Shown: positions 1 through 6,993, counted from the stretch's first letter. The stretch is 26,736 nucleotides of DNA from JANNBN01 sp031430595 (GCA_031430595.1 JANPBU010000055.1:1-26736), one strand, 5' to 3'. Translations and numbers: made by a program. Notes: a model not told the origin generated them from the letters alone.

Positions 1-1
1 C

Positions 2-562
2 TCACCAGACATGATCGAAGCGATGGTCACCGAGTCATACGACCGACTTGCCGAAAAGGCAACCAACACCCAATTCCTTGGGACGTTGGCAGGCAACCTC
101 ACACGCAAGCGACTTCGTGCGCTCGGAAAGCTCGACGGATCAGCACCCGACAATCGGCCCGCTGTCCTTTTTCTCTGTGTACATAACGCTGGCCGATCAC
201 AAATGGCGCTTGGCTGGCTGACCCATCTCGGTGGCGACAACGTGGTTGGCTATTCAGGCGGATCAGCTCCGGCCAATGAAATCAACCCAATCGCAATCGC
301 AGCCATGGCCGAAGTCGGCATCGACATCTCTCACGAATTCCCGAAACCATGGACCGACGACATTGTTCGAGCCACCGACGTTGTTGTACTGATGGGCTGC
401 GGCGACGCATGCCCCGTCTATCCAGGCAAAAAGTACGTCGAATGGATCCTTGATGACCCAGCAGGTCAAGGCCTCGAGGCAGTCCGCATGGTGCGAGACG
501 AGATCCGCAGCCATGTTGAACTTCTCCTCATCGAACTCGGCGTCACGCACCTTGCCACGTGA
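2..562 (+). CDS. Arsenate reductase, mycothiol-type LMW-phosphatase fold (5' end cut by window edge)
   Basis: Cytoplasmic enzyme expected to reduce arsenate to arsenite using a low-molecular-weight thiol (mycothiol in actinobacteria). The P-loop CVHNAGRS (a CX5R motif) near residue 57 of the visible protein marks the catalytic loop. The segment DDPAGQ near the end fits the general-acid loop of this fold. Before the P-loop lies a short helical stretch (SYDRLAEKATNTQFL...RKRLRAL) that matches the end of the N-terminal helical domain found in actinobacterial arsenate-mycothiol transferases. The frame is open to the window edge and already reads Ser-Pro-Asp before the first ATG at 11, as the family does, so the true start probably lies upstream. 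A remnant of an MFS transporter follows on the opposite strand. A protein tyrosine phosphatase role is less likely given this domain layout. Confidence 0.85.
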   Translation, partial: SPDMIEAMVTESYDRLAEKATNTQFLGTLAGNLTRKRLRALGKLDGSAPDNRPAVLFLCVHNAGRSQMALGWLTHLGGDNVVGYSGGSAPANEINPIAIAAMAEVGIDISHEFPKPWTDDIVRATDVVVLMGCGDACPVYPGKKYVEWILDDPAGQGLEAVRMVRDEIRSHVELLLIELGVTHLAT

Positions 563-702
563 CGGGTCTTTTTAGTTGGTCTTCAACAAACGAATTTCGA
601 TGGGTGGTTTACGGAAGCGAGGAGACGTTGAACGGCAGACACAATCCTCTAACGGAATGCACGATCCCGAGGCGGGGATCGATACTGCGCCCATTTGGTC
701 AA

Positions 703-853
703 TCAGGTTCCGGCGACGATCGCTCCGATGCCGGAGGAACTGCTTTGGAGTCCGAGGGCTCGTCCTCGGATGTCGGGGGTGACGGTCGTTGCGATCCAGG
801 CTTTGGCGACACCGCCAGTGATTGCGGTGTAATGGCCGTAGAGGGCGAAGATC
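703..853 (-). pseudogene. MFS transporter remnant truncated by the IS3 element
   Basis: Read on the minus strand, about 48 residues resemble the loop between two helices of a major facilitator superfamily exporter: FALYGHYTAITGGVAKAW, then a TPDIRGRALGL motif, followed by a small-residue helix (SSSSGIGAIVAG) and a TGA stop at 703-705. This fits the 'P..RG.A.G' motif typical of the family. The upstream boundary coincides with the IS end at 854. No MFS coding sequence is found on the far side of the element, so this is a gene fragment and not a simple insertion. The 563-702 stretch between it and the arsenate reductase gene shows nothing I can assign. Confidence 0.55.
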
Positions 854-878
854 TGAATCGCACCGGGTTTAGTGGAGG
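854..878 (+). repeat. IS3 terminal inverted repeat, end next to the orfB stop
   Basis: Twenty-five bases starting TGAATC and sharing the core CCGGGTTTAGTGGAGG with the other end of the element. Twenty-three of 25 positions match the reverse complement of 2185-2209, with mismatches at positions 7 and 9. Confidence 0.9.
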
Positions 879-1846
879 GCTTTTGTTCCGGGAGCGATCT
901 GCTCGCCGGGGTCTTGTTGAGCGTAGTACTTTTGTTCGTGTTCGATCGGGGTGTCGTAGCCGATCGAGCTGTGGATGCGTTGGTTGTTGAACCACCAAAC
1001 ATGGTCAGCGGTTGCTAGTTTAAGGTGATCAACGTCTCGCCATGGCCCTTCGGGCCAAACCATCTCAGTTTTGTACAACCCGATAGTTGACTCAGCCATC
1101 GCGTTATCGTAGGAATCACCAACCGTTCCAATCGAAGCAAGCGCACCAGCCTCGACCATACGATCAGTGTACATAATACTGGTGTATTGACTCCAAGCAT
1201 CGCTGTGATGTATTTGACCGGCCACCAAATCGTTGGTTTGCTCCCGGGTCCACAGCGCCATCTCGAGAGCGTCGAGCGGCAACGCGGTTGGCATCCGACC
1301 AGCTACACGCCACCCAACAATTCGACGTGAGTACACGTCAATCACGAAGGCCGTGAACGCGGTCCCAGCCCACGTCGGCACATAGGTGAAATCAACCACC
1401 CACAACTGGTTGGGTTTCGAGGCCTCAAACTCACGTTTCACGAGATCTGGCGGACGTGCAGCTTTGCTGTCGGGCCGGATAGTTATGAACTGGCGCCCTC
1501 GGCGCCTGCCCCGCAAACAATGCGTTCTCATCAACCGTTCTACCTGGCAGCGCGGCACCCGGCCAAGCCCGGGATGCTCGCCACGCTTCTGTTCTTTGCC
1601 AAGCTCAACCCAAACTTTTTGGGCCCCGTAGTTCCATCGACCCTGACGCCTGGAAGTATGCACACGAACAATACGTTCCAACACGATCTCATCACGAACA
1701 GCCCGTTTTGATGGTGGTCGTTCCTTCGCTGCGTAGTAGCCCGACGGGGCGATCTTGCATCCATGCCCAGAGAGCGCTTTGCAGATCGACTCGACCCCGA
1801 ACCGGACCTTATGTACATCAATAAAGCTGACTAGAACGCAAGTCGC
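869..1846 (-). CDS. IS3-family transposase OrfB (DDE integrase), no start codon directly after orfA
   Basis: Catalytic subunit with an rve-type integrase core. The DDE triad is visible as the D of LWVVDFTYV, the D of HSDAWSQYTS and the E of DNAMAESTIGLYKTE. The N-terminal half carries the expected HTH_21-type segment (WNYGAQKVWVEL). The similarity runs from codon 1844-1846, just after the orfA TGA, through FIDVHKVRFGVESIC. For 54 codons after that TGA there is no ATG, GTG or TTG; the first possible start is GTG at 1684, which would remove part of the N-terminal domain. Expression as a full OrfAB would need TGA read-through, or the copy is dead. The second D motif reads HSDAWSQ where HSDxGSQ is usual. 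Confidence 0.85.
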   Translation of the reverse strand, partial: ATCVLVSFIDVHKVRFGVESICKALSGHGCKIAPSGYYAAKERPPSKRAVRDEIVLERIVRVHTSRRQGRWNYGAQKVWVELGKEQKRGEHPGLGRVPRCQVERLMRTHCLRGRRRGRQFITIRPDSKAARPPDLVKREFEASKPNQLWVVDFTYVPTWAGTAFTAFVIDVYSRRIVGWRVAGRMPTALPLDALEMALWTREQTNDLVAGQIHHSDAWSQYTSIMYTDRMVEAGALASIGTVGDSYDNAMAESTIGLYKTEMVWPEGPWRDVDHLKLATADHVWWFNNQRIHSSIGYDTPIEHEQKYYAQQDPGEQIAPGTKALH

Positions 1847-2158
1847 TCAGTCGAGTTCCCGCGCAAAGAAAGACGACGCCGCCAACAAGATTTCGTTCGC
1901 GCGTTTCAACTCACGAACCTCGCGTTCCAACTCCTTAATCCGGGCAGCCGCTTCCGTCGTCACACCCGACTTACGGCCAGCGTTGATATCAATCTGGCGA
2001 ACCCAAACCCGCAACGTGTCCGGGTGCACACCAACCAACTTCGATATTCGAACAACCGCCGCATTCTGCGACAGCCCCTCGTCATGCTCACGAGCCTCAC
2101 CAACCAGCTTGATCGCTCGTTGCTTCAACTCTTCTGGATACTTTCTTCCCGAAGCCAT
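1847..2158 (-). CDS. IS3-family transposase OrfA (helix-turn-helix subunit)
   Basis: A 103-residue DNA-binding protein that recognises the element's ends. It begins MASGRKYPEELKQRAIKLV, the usual IS3 OrfA opening, followed by a helix-turn-helix (about residues 28-60, SKLVGVHPDTLRVWVRQ) and a leucine-zipper-like coiled coil (RIKELEREVRELKRANEIL) that serves dimerisation. I chose the ATG at 2158 because AAAGGG sits just upstream; a start at 2191 would run into the terminal repeat. It ends FFARELD then TGA. Unusually, orfB continues in this same frame directly after the TGA, whereas IS3 elements normally use a -1 frameshift between the two genes. Confidence 0.9.
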   Translation of the reverse strand: MASGRKYPEELKQRAIKLVGEAREHDEGLSQNAAVVRISKLVGVHPDTLRVWVRQIDINAGRKSGVTTEAAARIKELEREVRELKRANEILLAASSFFARELD

Positions 2159-2184
2159 AACCAACCCTTTCACGGGATAAAATG

Positions 2185-2209
2185 CCTCCACTAAACCCGG
2201 GGTGATTCA
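2185..2209 (-). repeat. IS3 terminal inverted repeat, end next to orfA
   Basis: Reverse complement starts TGAATC and contains the core CCGGGTTTAGTGGAGG, pairing with 854-878 at 23 of 25 positions. The orfA start lies about 27 bp inside it. Confidence 0.9.
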
Positions 2210-2211
2210 TC

Positions 2212-2433
2212 ATGACGCCGCAAACGGTTTCGTTAATCACCCAAGTCGTTTGGCTTGGTTCGGCGTTTTGCCTACGAATCCTCCTTCACCGGCGGACGAC
2301 ACAGACGATGGGTATCAACTCCATAAGCGGACCGATTGGATCTTCCGAGTGGATTGGAGGAATCACGTTCGTTAGCGCTCTACTTGTTGGGTTCATCAGC
2401 CCGCTGCGTGACCTCGACCTTGAGACGACGTAG
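2212..2433 (+). pseudogene. Membrane protein fragment, probably N-terminus of an ICMT-like methyltransferase
   Basis: A 73-residue reading frame starts three bases after the IS3 end. It has a hydrophobic helix (TQVVWLGSAFCLRILL), a loop of the type RRTTQTMGINSISGPIGSSE, then a second helix (WIGGITFVSALLVGFISPL) and stops. The helix-RRTGxTG-GxxGSxEW-helix pattern recalls the N-terminal part of bacterial isoprenylcysteine carboxylmethyltransferase-like proteins, but the catalytic C-terminal half (RHPxY region) is missing. I infer a truncated remnant. It could instead be an unrelated small membrane protein, so confidence is low. It directly abuts the mobile element. Confidence 0.35.
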
Positions 2434-2557
2434 TCGCTGCTGTCTGCGTAAGAGACACGCGGAACCGAAGCGACACGAAAAGCTATCTCGCCGTCAAGCT
2501 CGATAGCTTGAAAGGACTTCCGATTAGTTCACCGTTTGCCGTGGCACTTTCTAACGC

Positions 2558-2749
2558 TTGCTCGCTGAGGATTACGTTCGAGCAGTTGCACTCATCCGCC
2601 AGTACGCCGATCTCGGCCTCGGTATGGTCGATGCATCGGTGGTCGCAATCGCCGAACGCCTCGGCATCACCACCACTGCCACCTTGGATCGGCGCCATTT
2701 CGCCGTCGTTCGGCCCGCCCATATCTCTGCGTTTGAACTAGTTCCGTAG
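2558..2749 (+). pseudogene. VapC-like PIN-domain toxin, C-terminal fragment
   Basis: Sixty-three residues match the last half of VapC ribonuclease toxins: a helix (EDYVRAVALIRQYADL), the acidic motif GMVDASVVAIAERLG that carries a conserved active-site Asp, then TTATLDRRHFAVVRP with the late conserved Asp, and a short end. A whole VapC has about 130 residues with further acidic residues at the N-terminus; these are absent. An in-frame TAA at 2552-2554 lies just upstream. Residues read in a neighbouring frame (FAVALSNACSL) might be the continuation across a frameshift. No antitoxin gene is recognisable nearby. I consider it non-functional. Confidence 0.6.
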
Positions 2750-2764
2750 GCGCCAAAGGCGTAA

Positions 2765-3247
2765 GACTCACGAGTTGGCGGGTCAACCAATTCAGTCGAG
2801 TGAAAGCCCGTCCTTCCGCTGGAGCCGCAACATCGGTCGACACGTGGCAGCGGCTTGAACGAAGGTCAACCACAATCGAAAGAACCCCGACGGTGTTTAG
2901 AATTCGTAGGGCAGCGCCGCAAACCGCAACACCTGCTCCCATCGAGCGATGAGCTCAATGATCCCTCGATCGTTAGCCCGAAGCGTTCCTGCCGCAACTG
3001 CTTCGCGCACTCCCACCCATGCACCGCCCATGTCGGCGAAGTCAAGCGCGCCGGACTTTGGATGTTCGAGGTAACGAATCAATTCCGCAAGGATCCAGGC
3101 TTGATCAGGGTCCGAAACGCCACGATGCACATGCTGGGTAACGGCGGCCGAGAGCACCTCGGCCCACGACAAATGATGGCGCGCAACCTTCTTCAACTTG
3201 CACTTGTCGACTTCGACAGGATGGTCCCCGCAGAACTTACCAACCAA
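2765..3247 (-). pseudogene. Conserved hypothetical gene, broken by truncation and frame change
   Basis: The minus-strand frame 2897-3247 reads like a real protein (HLSWAEVLSAAVTQHV, then DPDQAWILAELIRYLEHP, DMGGAWVGVREAV and WEQVLRFAAL) and then ends in PYEF-stop. The adjacent frame picks up with RILNTVGVLSIVVDLRSS and VAAPAEGRAFTRLNWLTRQL, which looks like the C-terminal part of the same kind of protein, down to about 2765. I recall actinobacterial hypothetical proteins with this order of segments but cannot name the family. The usual middle section appears shortened, so both a deletion and a frame change are likely. It follows the secreted-protein gene on the same strand. Confidence 0.45.
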
Positions 3248-3250
3248 CTC

Positions 3251-4063
3251 TCAGCTGAGGGCGACTGGCTCGCCGTACACGAAGTCATCCATAGCGACCT
3301 TGTCACGTGAAGCCTGTGCAGAGTCGCTACCACCGCTGGCAGTCAGGATTGCTCGACCAGAGGTAATACGTACACGTGCCACTTTCGCGGTACCTGGCAA
3401 TGTAAGACCAGCGAATGACATTGACGCGTTACCTGGTGTTGCCGGAACCTTGAGTGTTGTGATCAGCGTTCCTGCGCTGTCGTAGTACCTGATGGTTGTT
3501 GACTCACTATTGTCAACATCGGTGAACACCGCACCGAATCCGCTGACCACGGCAGGGATTTGAGTTCCGGGTACGAAGAACTTGACATCGGTAACGGTGC
3601 TTCCGATCGGGGTGAAAAGTCGTTCTTCAGAGAATGCGCCGAAAATCTTTGTGTAGATAGCACTGAGATTCCCGAATCGTTGCGACACTTGAGTTGCCGC
3701 TTTTGCGCTTACCTGAAACGCAACGCCCGGGGTAGAAAACACGACTCCGCGCGGCGACCGAGTGTTGAAAAAGTCATCAGGCATATCATTTGGAGCTGAC
3801 AATTGGTCTGGCACACCATCCCAATTGATCTCGCGGCGCTTCCCCCCGAAAGATCCATTCGCACCAGCAACGGTGCCGCCGCCGAGGTCTTCGCGGAAGG
3901 TCACGACAGCGCTTTGGATGTCGCTGAGGGAAGCGCCGGTTGCTACCCGCGTGAGCGGCGAGCCAATTTGGGCGCCGGCGGTCGCGACACCGATAAGCGG
4001 AAGTACAAGACTCGAAACGCTCAGCGCGGTTACTAACAGACGGTTGAGTGAAGAGGTAGGCAT
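3251..4063 (-). CDS. Secreted protein of unknown function with signal peptide
   Basis: A 270-residue protein with a clear Sec signal: basic start (MPTSSLNR), hydrophobic core, then VATAGAQ with likely cleavage near residue 31. The mature part begins with a helix (IQSAVVTFREDLGG) followed by GANGSFGGKRREINWDGVPD, and ends with RITSGRAILT and MDDFVYGEP. This set of motifs is shared by a widespread family of bacterial secreted beta-rich proteins without an assigned function; the DDFxYGEP end is characteristic. There is no LPxTG or other anchor, so it is probably released. AGGAG lies at good distance before the ATG at 4063. The upstream 4064-4356 region must hold its promoter. Confidence 0.75.
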   Translation of the reverse strand: MPTSSLNRLLVTALSVSSLVLPLIGVATAGAQIGSPLTRVATGASLSDIQSAVVTFREDLGGGTVAGANGSFGGKRREINWDGVPDQLSAPNDMPDDFFNTRSPRGVVFSTPGVAFQVSAKAATQVSQRFGNLSAIYTKIFGAFSEERLFTPIGSTVTDVKFFVPGTQIPAVVSGFGAVFTDVDNSESTTIRYYDSAGTLITTLKVPATPGNASMSFAGLTLPGTAKVARVRITSGRAILTASGGSDSAQASRDKVAMDDFVYGEPVALS

Positions 4064-4356
4064 GGTGGTCTCCTAGACAAACGTTACGAGCGGATCTCGC
4101 GAACGTGTTGGAGACTGATACGCATCAAATTCAGAAACGGTTCACACAATTTGAACGATCAGTGAAGCACTTCACGGCGATCCGCTGGTTGGGGCATACC
4201 TCGAGTTAGCGATTAAGCAGTTTCACGAACCAGGACCGGAAACCACTAACTTCGCTGACCGCCGCATCGTTCGGGTGCCCCTGGCATCGTTGCGACTGCG
4301 CAATCCCACCCAGAACCTGTTCAACATGAGCACCGCACCCTGCCCAGGTTGCAAGC
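4064..4356. other. Intergenic region between divergent genes
   Basis: It separates the secreted-protein gene (minus) from the regulator gene (plus) and should carry the secreted gene's promoter. The only structure I see is a perfect palindrome GTGAAG-CA-CTTCAC at 4162-4175 and a looser GTTCA...TGAAC pair at 4139-4155. Either could be an operator. The open frames here look like chance. Confidence 0.3.
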
Positions 4357-4385
4357 TTGCACTGAGGACAATCGACTTTTCTACA
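4357..4385 (+). promoter_or_regulatory. Candidate promoter of the CsoR/CstR-family gene
   Basis: TTGCAC (4357-4362) and TCTACA (4380-4385) are separated by 17 bp and sit immediately before the first operator-like palindrome. The match to sigma-70-type consensus is moderate. Confidence 0.4.
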
Positions 4386-4386
4386 C

Positions 4387-4402
4387 ATACCCCCCAGGGT
4401 AT
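4387..4402. promoter_or_regulatory. CsoR/CstR-type operator 1
   Basis: ATACCC-CCCA-GGGTAT has perfect 6-bp arms around a C-rich centre. This is the GC-tract palindrome type bound by the CsoR/CstR family. It begins one base after the candidate -10 hexamer, where a bound repressor would block transcription of the regulator gene at 4454. Confidence 0.65.
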
Positions 4403-4423
4403 CAGTTCTCGAAGCAAACGAAG

Positions 4424-4439
4424 ATACCCCCACGGGTAC
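4424..4439. promoter_or_regulatory. CsoR/CstR-type operator 2
   Basis: ATACCC-CCAC-GGGTAC repeats the same 16-bp geometry with one arm mismatch, 37 bp downstream of operator 1 and 14 bp before the ATG at 4454. Two sites in tandem suggest tight autoregulation. Confidence 0.55.
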
Positions 4440-4453
4440 GTTACGGTGAGCTT

Positions 4454-4723
4454 ATGGAGATCCCCGAAACCACCGTTACCGACTTGATCCGTCGTCTTAA
4501 ACGAGTCGAGGGCCAAGTGCGAGGTCTACAACAGATGCTGGCCGAGGGGCGCGATTGCCGAGAAATCGTCACGCAAATCTCCGCAGCGAATCGGGCTCTT
4601 GAACAGGCTGGTTTCACCCTTGTGGCCTCGGGGCTTACATGGTGCCTTCAACACCCTGAGCAATCGGCTGCAGAGGGTTACGACTTGGCCGATGTGCAAA
4701 AAATGTTCACCAAAATCGCGTGA
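4454..4723 (+). CDS. CsoR/CstR-family transcriptional repressor, CstR-like (lacks metal-ligand His)
   Basis: An 89-residue all-helical repressor of the DUF156/CsoR family. The start at 4454 gives the family's length and opening (LIRRLKRVEGQVRGLQQML); GGTGAG lies just upstream, and longer frames would translate through the operators. Key positions align without gaps to M. tuberculosis CsoR, offset by one: Cys35 (GRDCREIVTQIS) and Cys64 (TWCL) are kept, but the copper-ligand His of CsoR is Gly60 (ASGLTWC). Two cysteines without that His is the pattern of the persulfide sensor CstR, whose GKDCKDVITQIS segment is also close. I infer sensing of sulfane sulfur and not Cu(I), though another metal or electrophile is possible. 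The methyltransferase gene follows after 19 bp and is probably co-transcribed. Confidence 0.85.
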   Translation: MEIPETTVTDLIRRLKRVEGQVRGLQQMLAEGRDCREIVTQISAANRALEQAGFTLVASGLTWCLQHPEQSAAEGYDLADVQKMFTKIA

Positions 4724-4742
4724 CCGCTACCCGGTCACTCAC

Positions 4743-5225
4743 ATGAGCGCACTCTCGACGCAAACCACCGGATGGCTGCTCGTTGGCCTGCAAGGGCTTT
4801 TACTTCTCGGCGTATTCGCAGGACCGACCGCGCCTGCGCTCACCACTTCGAACTCATTGCGCAGTGCGGGGAATCTGTTCGAGATAGTTGGTGTTGCACT
4901 GATTGCAATCAGCGCTATCGAACTCGGACGCCGACTCACAGCACACCCCATTCCGAACGGGCGCGGGTCGCTCTACCGTTCTGGCCTCTATCGATTCGTC
5001 CGACACCCTATGTACACCGGGGTAATGACCGTGGCTATCGGAGCGACCCTTGCAAACAGCTCCATCGTTCGGTCAGTATCAGCAAGCTTGCTTATCATGT
5101 TGTTTAACGTCAAGGCCCGCTTCGAAGAGCGATCCCTTGCCGCGCATTTCCCCGAATACCCGACCTATGCGGCCACGACCGGCCGCTTCCTACCCGTAAG
5201 CAGGCGTCAGAACCGAAAACGGTGA
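4743..5225 (+). CDS. Membrane methyltransferase, ICMT/PEMT type
   Basis: A 160-residue integral membrane protein with helices at about residues 10-28, 42-60 and 93-121. The catalytic region reads YRSGLYRFVRHPMYTGV, then RFEERSLAAHFPEY and YAATTGRFLP. This RHPxY plus EE...Y.Y arrangement is the SAM-binding core of isoprenylcysteine carboxyl methyltransferase and phospholipid N-methyltransferase families. The bacterial substrate is unknown; lipids or small thiols are possible. The ATG at 4743 is preferred; the frame upstream overlaps the regulator and has no family similarity. It lies 19 bp after the CstR-like gene, so control by that repressor is likely. Confidence 0.75.
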   Translation: MSALSTQTTGWLLVGLQGLLLLGVFAGPTAPALTTSNSLRSAGNLFEIVGVALIAISAIELGRRLTAHPIPNGRGSLYRSGLYRFVRHPMYTGVMTVAIGATLANSSIVRSVSASLLIMLFNVKARFEERSLAAHFPEYPTYAATTGRFLPVSRRQNRKR

Positions 5226-5280
5226 CCTATTGCTAGCTTGCGACGCAGCCTTCACGATGTAGCTGACCTGGCGGGCGGTT

Positions 5281-5661
5281 ATGGTCGCTTGCGAGTTCGA
5301 GACGGATGCGACTTTCAGCGTCTGCGGGGTAGAACGTTTCGATGGCAAGTTCTTCAAGCGTGACATCGCGTGGTGTACCAGCCGTGACGGAAAAACTTGG
5401 AACGAGTCATGCACCCTTTGGGACGACCAGCACCGCTACGAAATCACTGTCGACACCTCAAACTATCCGTATCCAATTCAGGTGATGCGAGGCTCGTGGT
5501 CGGTCAACCCCTCAGACAACGGGAGCATCGTCGGAATGGACTTCCGATTCCAACCTCGTCCAGGTATCGCTGGAAGTGTCTCCGCGGTACTGATGAACGC
5601 GGCATTCCCCTTCGTGCTGAGACGCATCCTAAAAGGTTGGGAACGCGAACTTTACCGATGA
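5281..5661 (+). CDS. SRPBCC-fold protein, apparently N-terminally truncated
   Basis: A 126-residue frame resembling the SRPBCC (START/polyketide cyclase-like) ligand-binding fold: strands DGKFFKRDIAWCTSRDGKTW, then HRYEITVDTSNYPYPIQVMRGSWSV, then a G-S-x-V-x-M-x-F strand and a C-terminal helix (MNAAFPFVLRRILKGWEREL). Family members normally have some 30-40 more residues at the start, including the first strand and helices. Here an in-frame TAG at 5260-5262 blocks any extension, and no good ribosome-binding site precedes the ATG at 5281. It may be a remnant or a shortened variant. The last 10 bp overlap the convergent hydrolase gene. Confidence 0.55.
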   Translation: MVACEFETDATFSVCGVERFDGKFFKRDIAWCTSRDGKTWNESCTLWDDQHRYEITVDTSNYPYPIQVMRGSWSVNPSDNGSIVGMDFRFQPRPGIAGSVSAVLMNAAFPFVLRRILKGWERELYR

Positions 5662-6437
5662 AGTGTTGCCTCAAATTCGGCGAGCCGGGCCACGAAACGC
5701 TCGGACTGAATGAGGTGCGGGTAATGGCCAAGGTCGGGCCAAACCTCACACATCACCGTGGGTAAAAGCGAAGCAAGCCACGAGCCGTACCCGGGGCCCG
5801 GATCGATGCCGTGAATCGCGAGGTACGGTGCCCGAATACCGGAGAACCCGGATCTAACGAGCGCCTCTACCTCTTCAGATGATCCGTCGAGAAGCGCTGA
5901 CCACACGCCCAGCACGACGTCTTGATTCGGTTGACGAATCTCGCTAATTCGGACCCGTTCCGAGTCTGGCAACGCACCCATCATCGACTCGAAAATCATG
6001 CCGATGACCGATTGGAACCCGGCGTCTTCGCCACGCAACATCGGCTCAATCTGCTGTAAACCCGACTGGAATGCGCCAAGCGAAAGCGATTGGTCGACGT
6101 TAACAACAGCACGCGTAGTAAATGCTGAAGCATAAGCACTCACAACAGTTCCACCCAAAGAATGGCCGACCAGCACTGCATCAGTTGCTGCCTCAACAGT
6201 GAGCACATGATGAAGGTCGCCGGCCAACGCAGCGAGGTCATAAGAGGGTCCGGTTTGGGATTCACCATGGCCTCGGAGGTCAACTGCGATCACACGATGG
6301 TTCGTTGCAAGCGAATTAATTAGCGGATTCCAAGTGCGATGGTCTTCTGTTATCCCGTGCACCAGAGCCATCGGCGGCCCCTCACCCGAGACTTCGTAGG
6401 CCAGCTCAACTCCCCCAGCGGTTGTTGTGTGCTTCAT
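5652..6437 (-). CDS. Alpha/beta hydrolase
   Basis: A 261-residue cytosolic hydrolase of the alpha/beta fold with no signal peptide. The oxyanion region is LVHGITEDHRTW; DLRGHGES marks the strand-4 turn; the nucleophile is Ser93 in GHSLGG; the likely acid is Asp212 (IHGID); and the catalytic His is His238 (DLGHYPH). Length and order are normal. Substrate cannot be told: esterases, lactonases and C-C hydrolases share this layout. It is transcribed alone on the minus strand, converging on and overlapping the SRPBCC frame by 10 bp, and is divergent from the GNAT gene. Confidence 0.85.
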   Translation of the reverse strand: MKHTTTAGGVELAYEVSGEGPPMALVHGITEDHRTWNPLINSLATNHRVIAVDLRGHGESQTGPSYDLAALAGDLHHVLTVEAATDAVLVGHSLGGTVVSAYASAFTTRAVVNVDQSLSLGAFQSGLQQIEPMLRGEDAGFQSVIGMIFESMMGALPDSERVRISEIRQPNQDVVLGVWSALLDGSSEEVEALVRSGFSGIRAPYLAIHGIDPGPGYGSWLASLLPTVMCEVWPDLGHYPHLIQSERFVARLAEFEATLHR

Positions 6438-6492
6438 AAACGAAGCATACGCATCCTTCCCATACCCAGGTGACTTCAGCGGGTGAGCGGGT

Positions 6493-6993
6493 ATGAGAAC
6501 TATTGGTCAGCTGATGTCGTATGTTTCGCACATGACAGTTAACCCCTCTGGTTGTGTGATCCGTCCCGCGATTCGAAACGACGTTCCTCGCATCATCGAG
6601 TTACTGAGGCTCGGCTCGACCAACCCTTCCCAAGAGGACCCCGCAAATTACAAGGCCTACGAAGTTGCACTCGACGAAATCAACACTGGCCATGGTTGCC
6701 TGTTGGTGGCCGAACTTGATGACGACGTCGTGGGCTTCATCCAGGTCATCGTGTTTAGGCACTTTCAAGCGCAGGGTCGTAACTGTGCAGAGTTTGAGTC
6801 GTTGCACGTGCACCCCGACTACCGCTCTCACGGTATTGGCACCGTCTTGTTACACGAGGCTGAGCAGATGGCCAAAGCAGCCGACTGTCACCGTGTGCAG
6901 TTCAGCTCAAACAACACACGCACAGATGCACACCGCTTCTACATCCGTCACGACTACGAACCAACCCACACCGGCTTCAAGAAACCTCTGTAG
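6493..6993 (+). CDS. GNAT-family N-acetyltransferase
   Basis: An acetyl-CoA-dependent acyltransferase of about 166 residues. Motif A is FESLHVHPDYRSHGIGTVLL, with the acetyl-CoA pyrophosphate loop at RSHGIG; the later AHRFYIRHDY is the usual motif B segment; and VIRPAIRNDVPRIIELL is the typical first strand and helix. The substrate is not predictable. The ATG at 6493 has a GGTGAG-like sequence before it, while ATGs at 6517 and 6532 are alternatives that would remove only the non-conserved leader. It is divergent from the alpha/beta hydrolase, with about 55 bp between them. Confidence 0.8.
   Translation: MRTIGQLMSYVSHMTVNPSGCVIRPAIRNDVPRIIELLRLGSTNPSQEDPANYKAYEVALDEINTGHGCLLVAELDDDVVGFIQVIVFRHFQAQGRNCAEFESLHVHPDYRSHGIGTVLLHEAEQMAKAADCHRVQFSSNNTRTDAHRFYIRHDYEPTHTGFKKPL

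Larger units (their letters stand above)
854..2209 (-). mobile_element. IS3-family insertion sequence, 1356 bp, with 25-bp terminal inverted repeats
   Basis: The element is bounded by inverted repeats that begin with TG and end with CA, as IS3-family elements do. It encodes OrfA (helix-turn-helix) and OrfB (DDE integrase) on the minus strand. The OrfB stop codon lies inside the left-hand repeat at 869-871, a usual IS3 arrangement. Flanking triplets are atc on the left and tca on the right, so no target-site duplication is visible. That suggests one flank was rearranged after insertion. The left flank is a truncated MFS gene and the right flank is a different gene fragment. Confidence 0.9.

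Noticed and set aside
559..998. Plus-strand open frames after the arsenate reductase gene
   Set aside because: Composition is Arg/Ser/Gly-rich and unlike a protein; most of the span is antisense to the MFS remnant and the end of IS3 orfB.
2480..2509. Inverted repeat AAGCTATC...GATAGCTT as an IS end or attachment site
   Set aside because: Eight-base arms with a 14-base loop, no element structure around it; probably chance.
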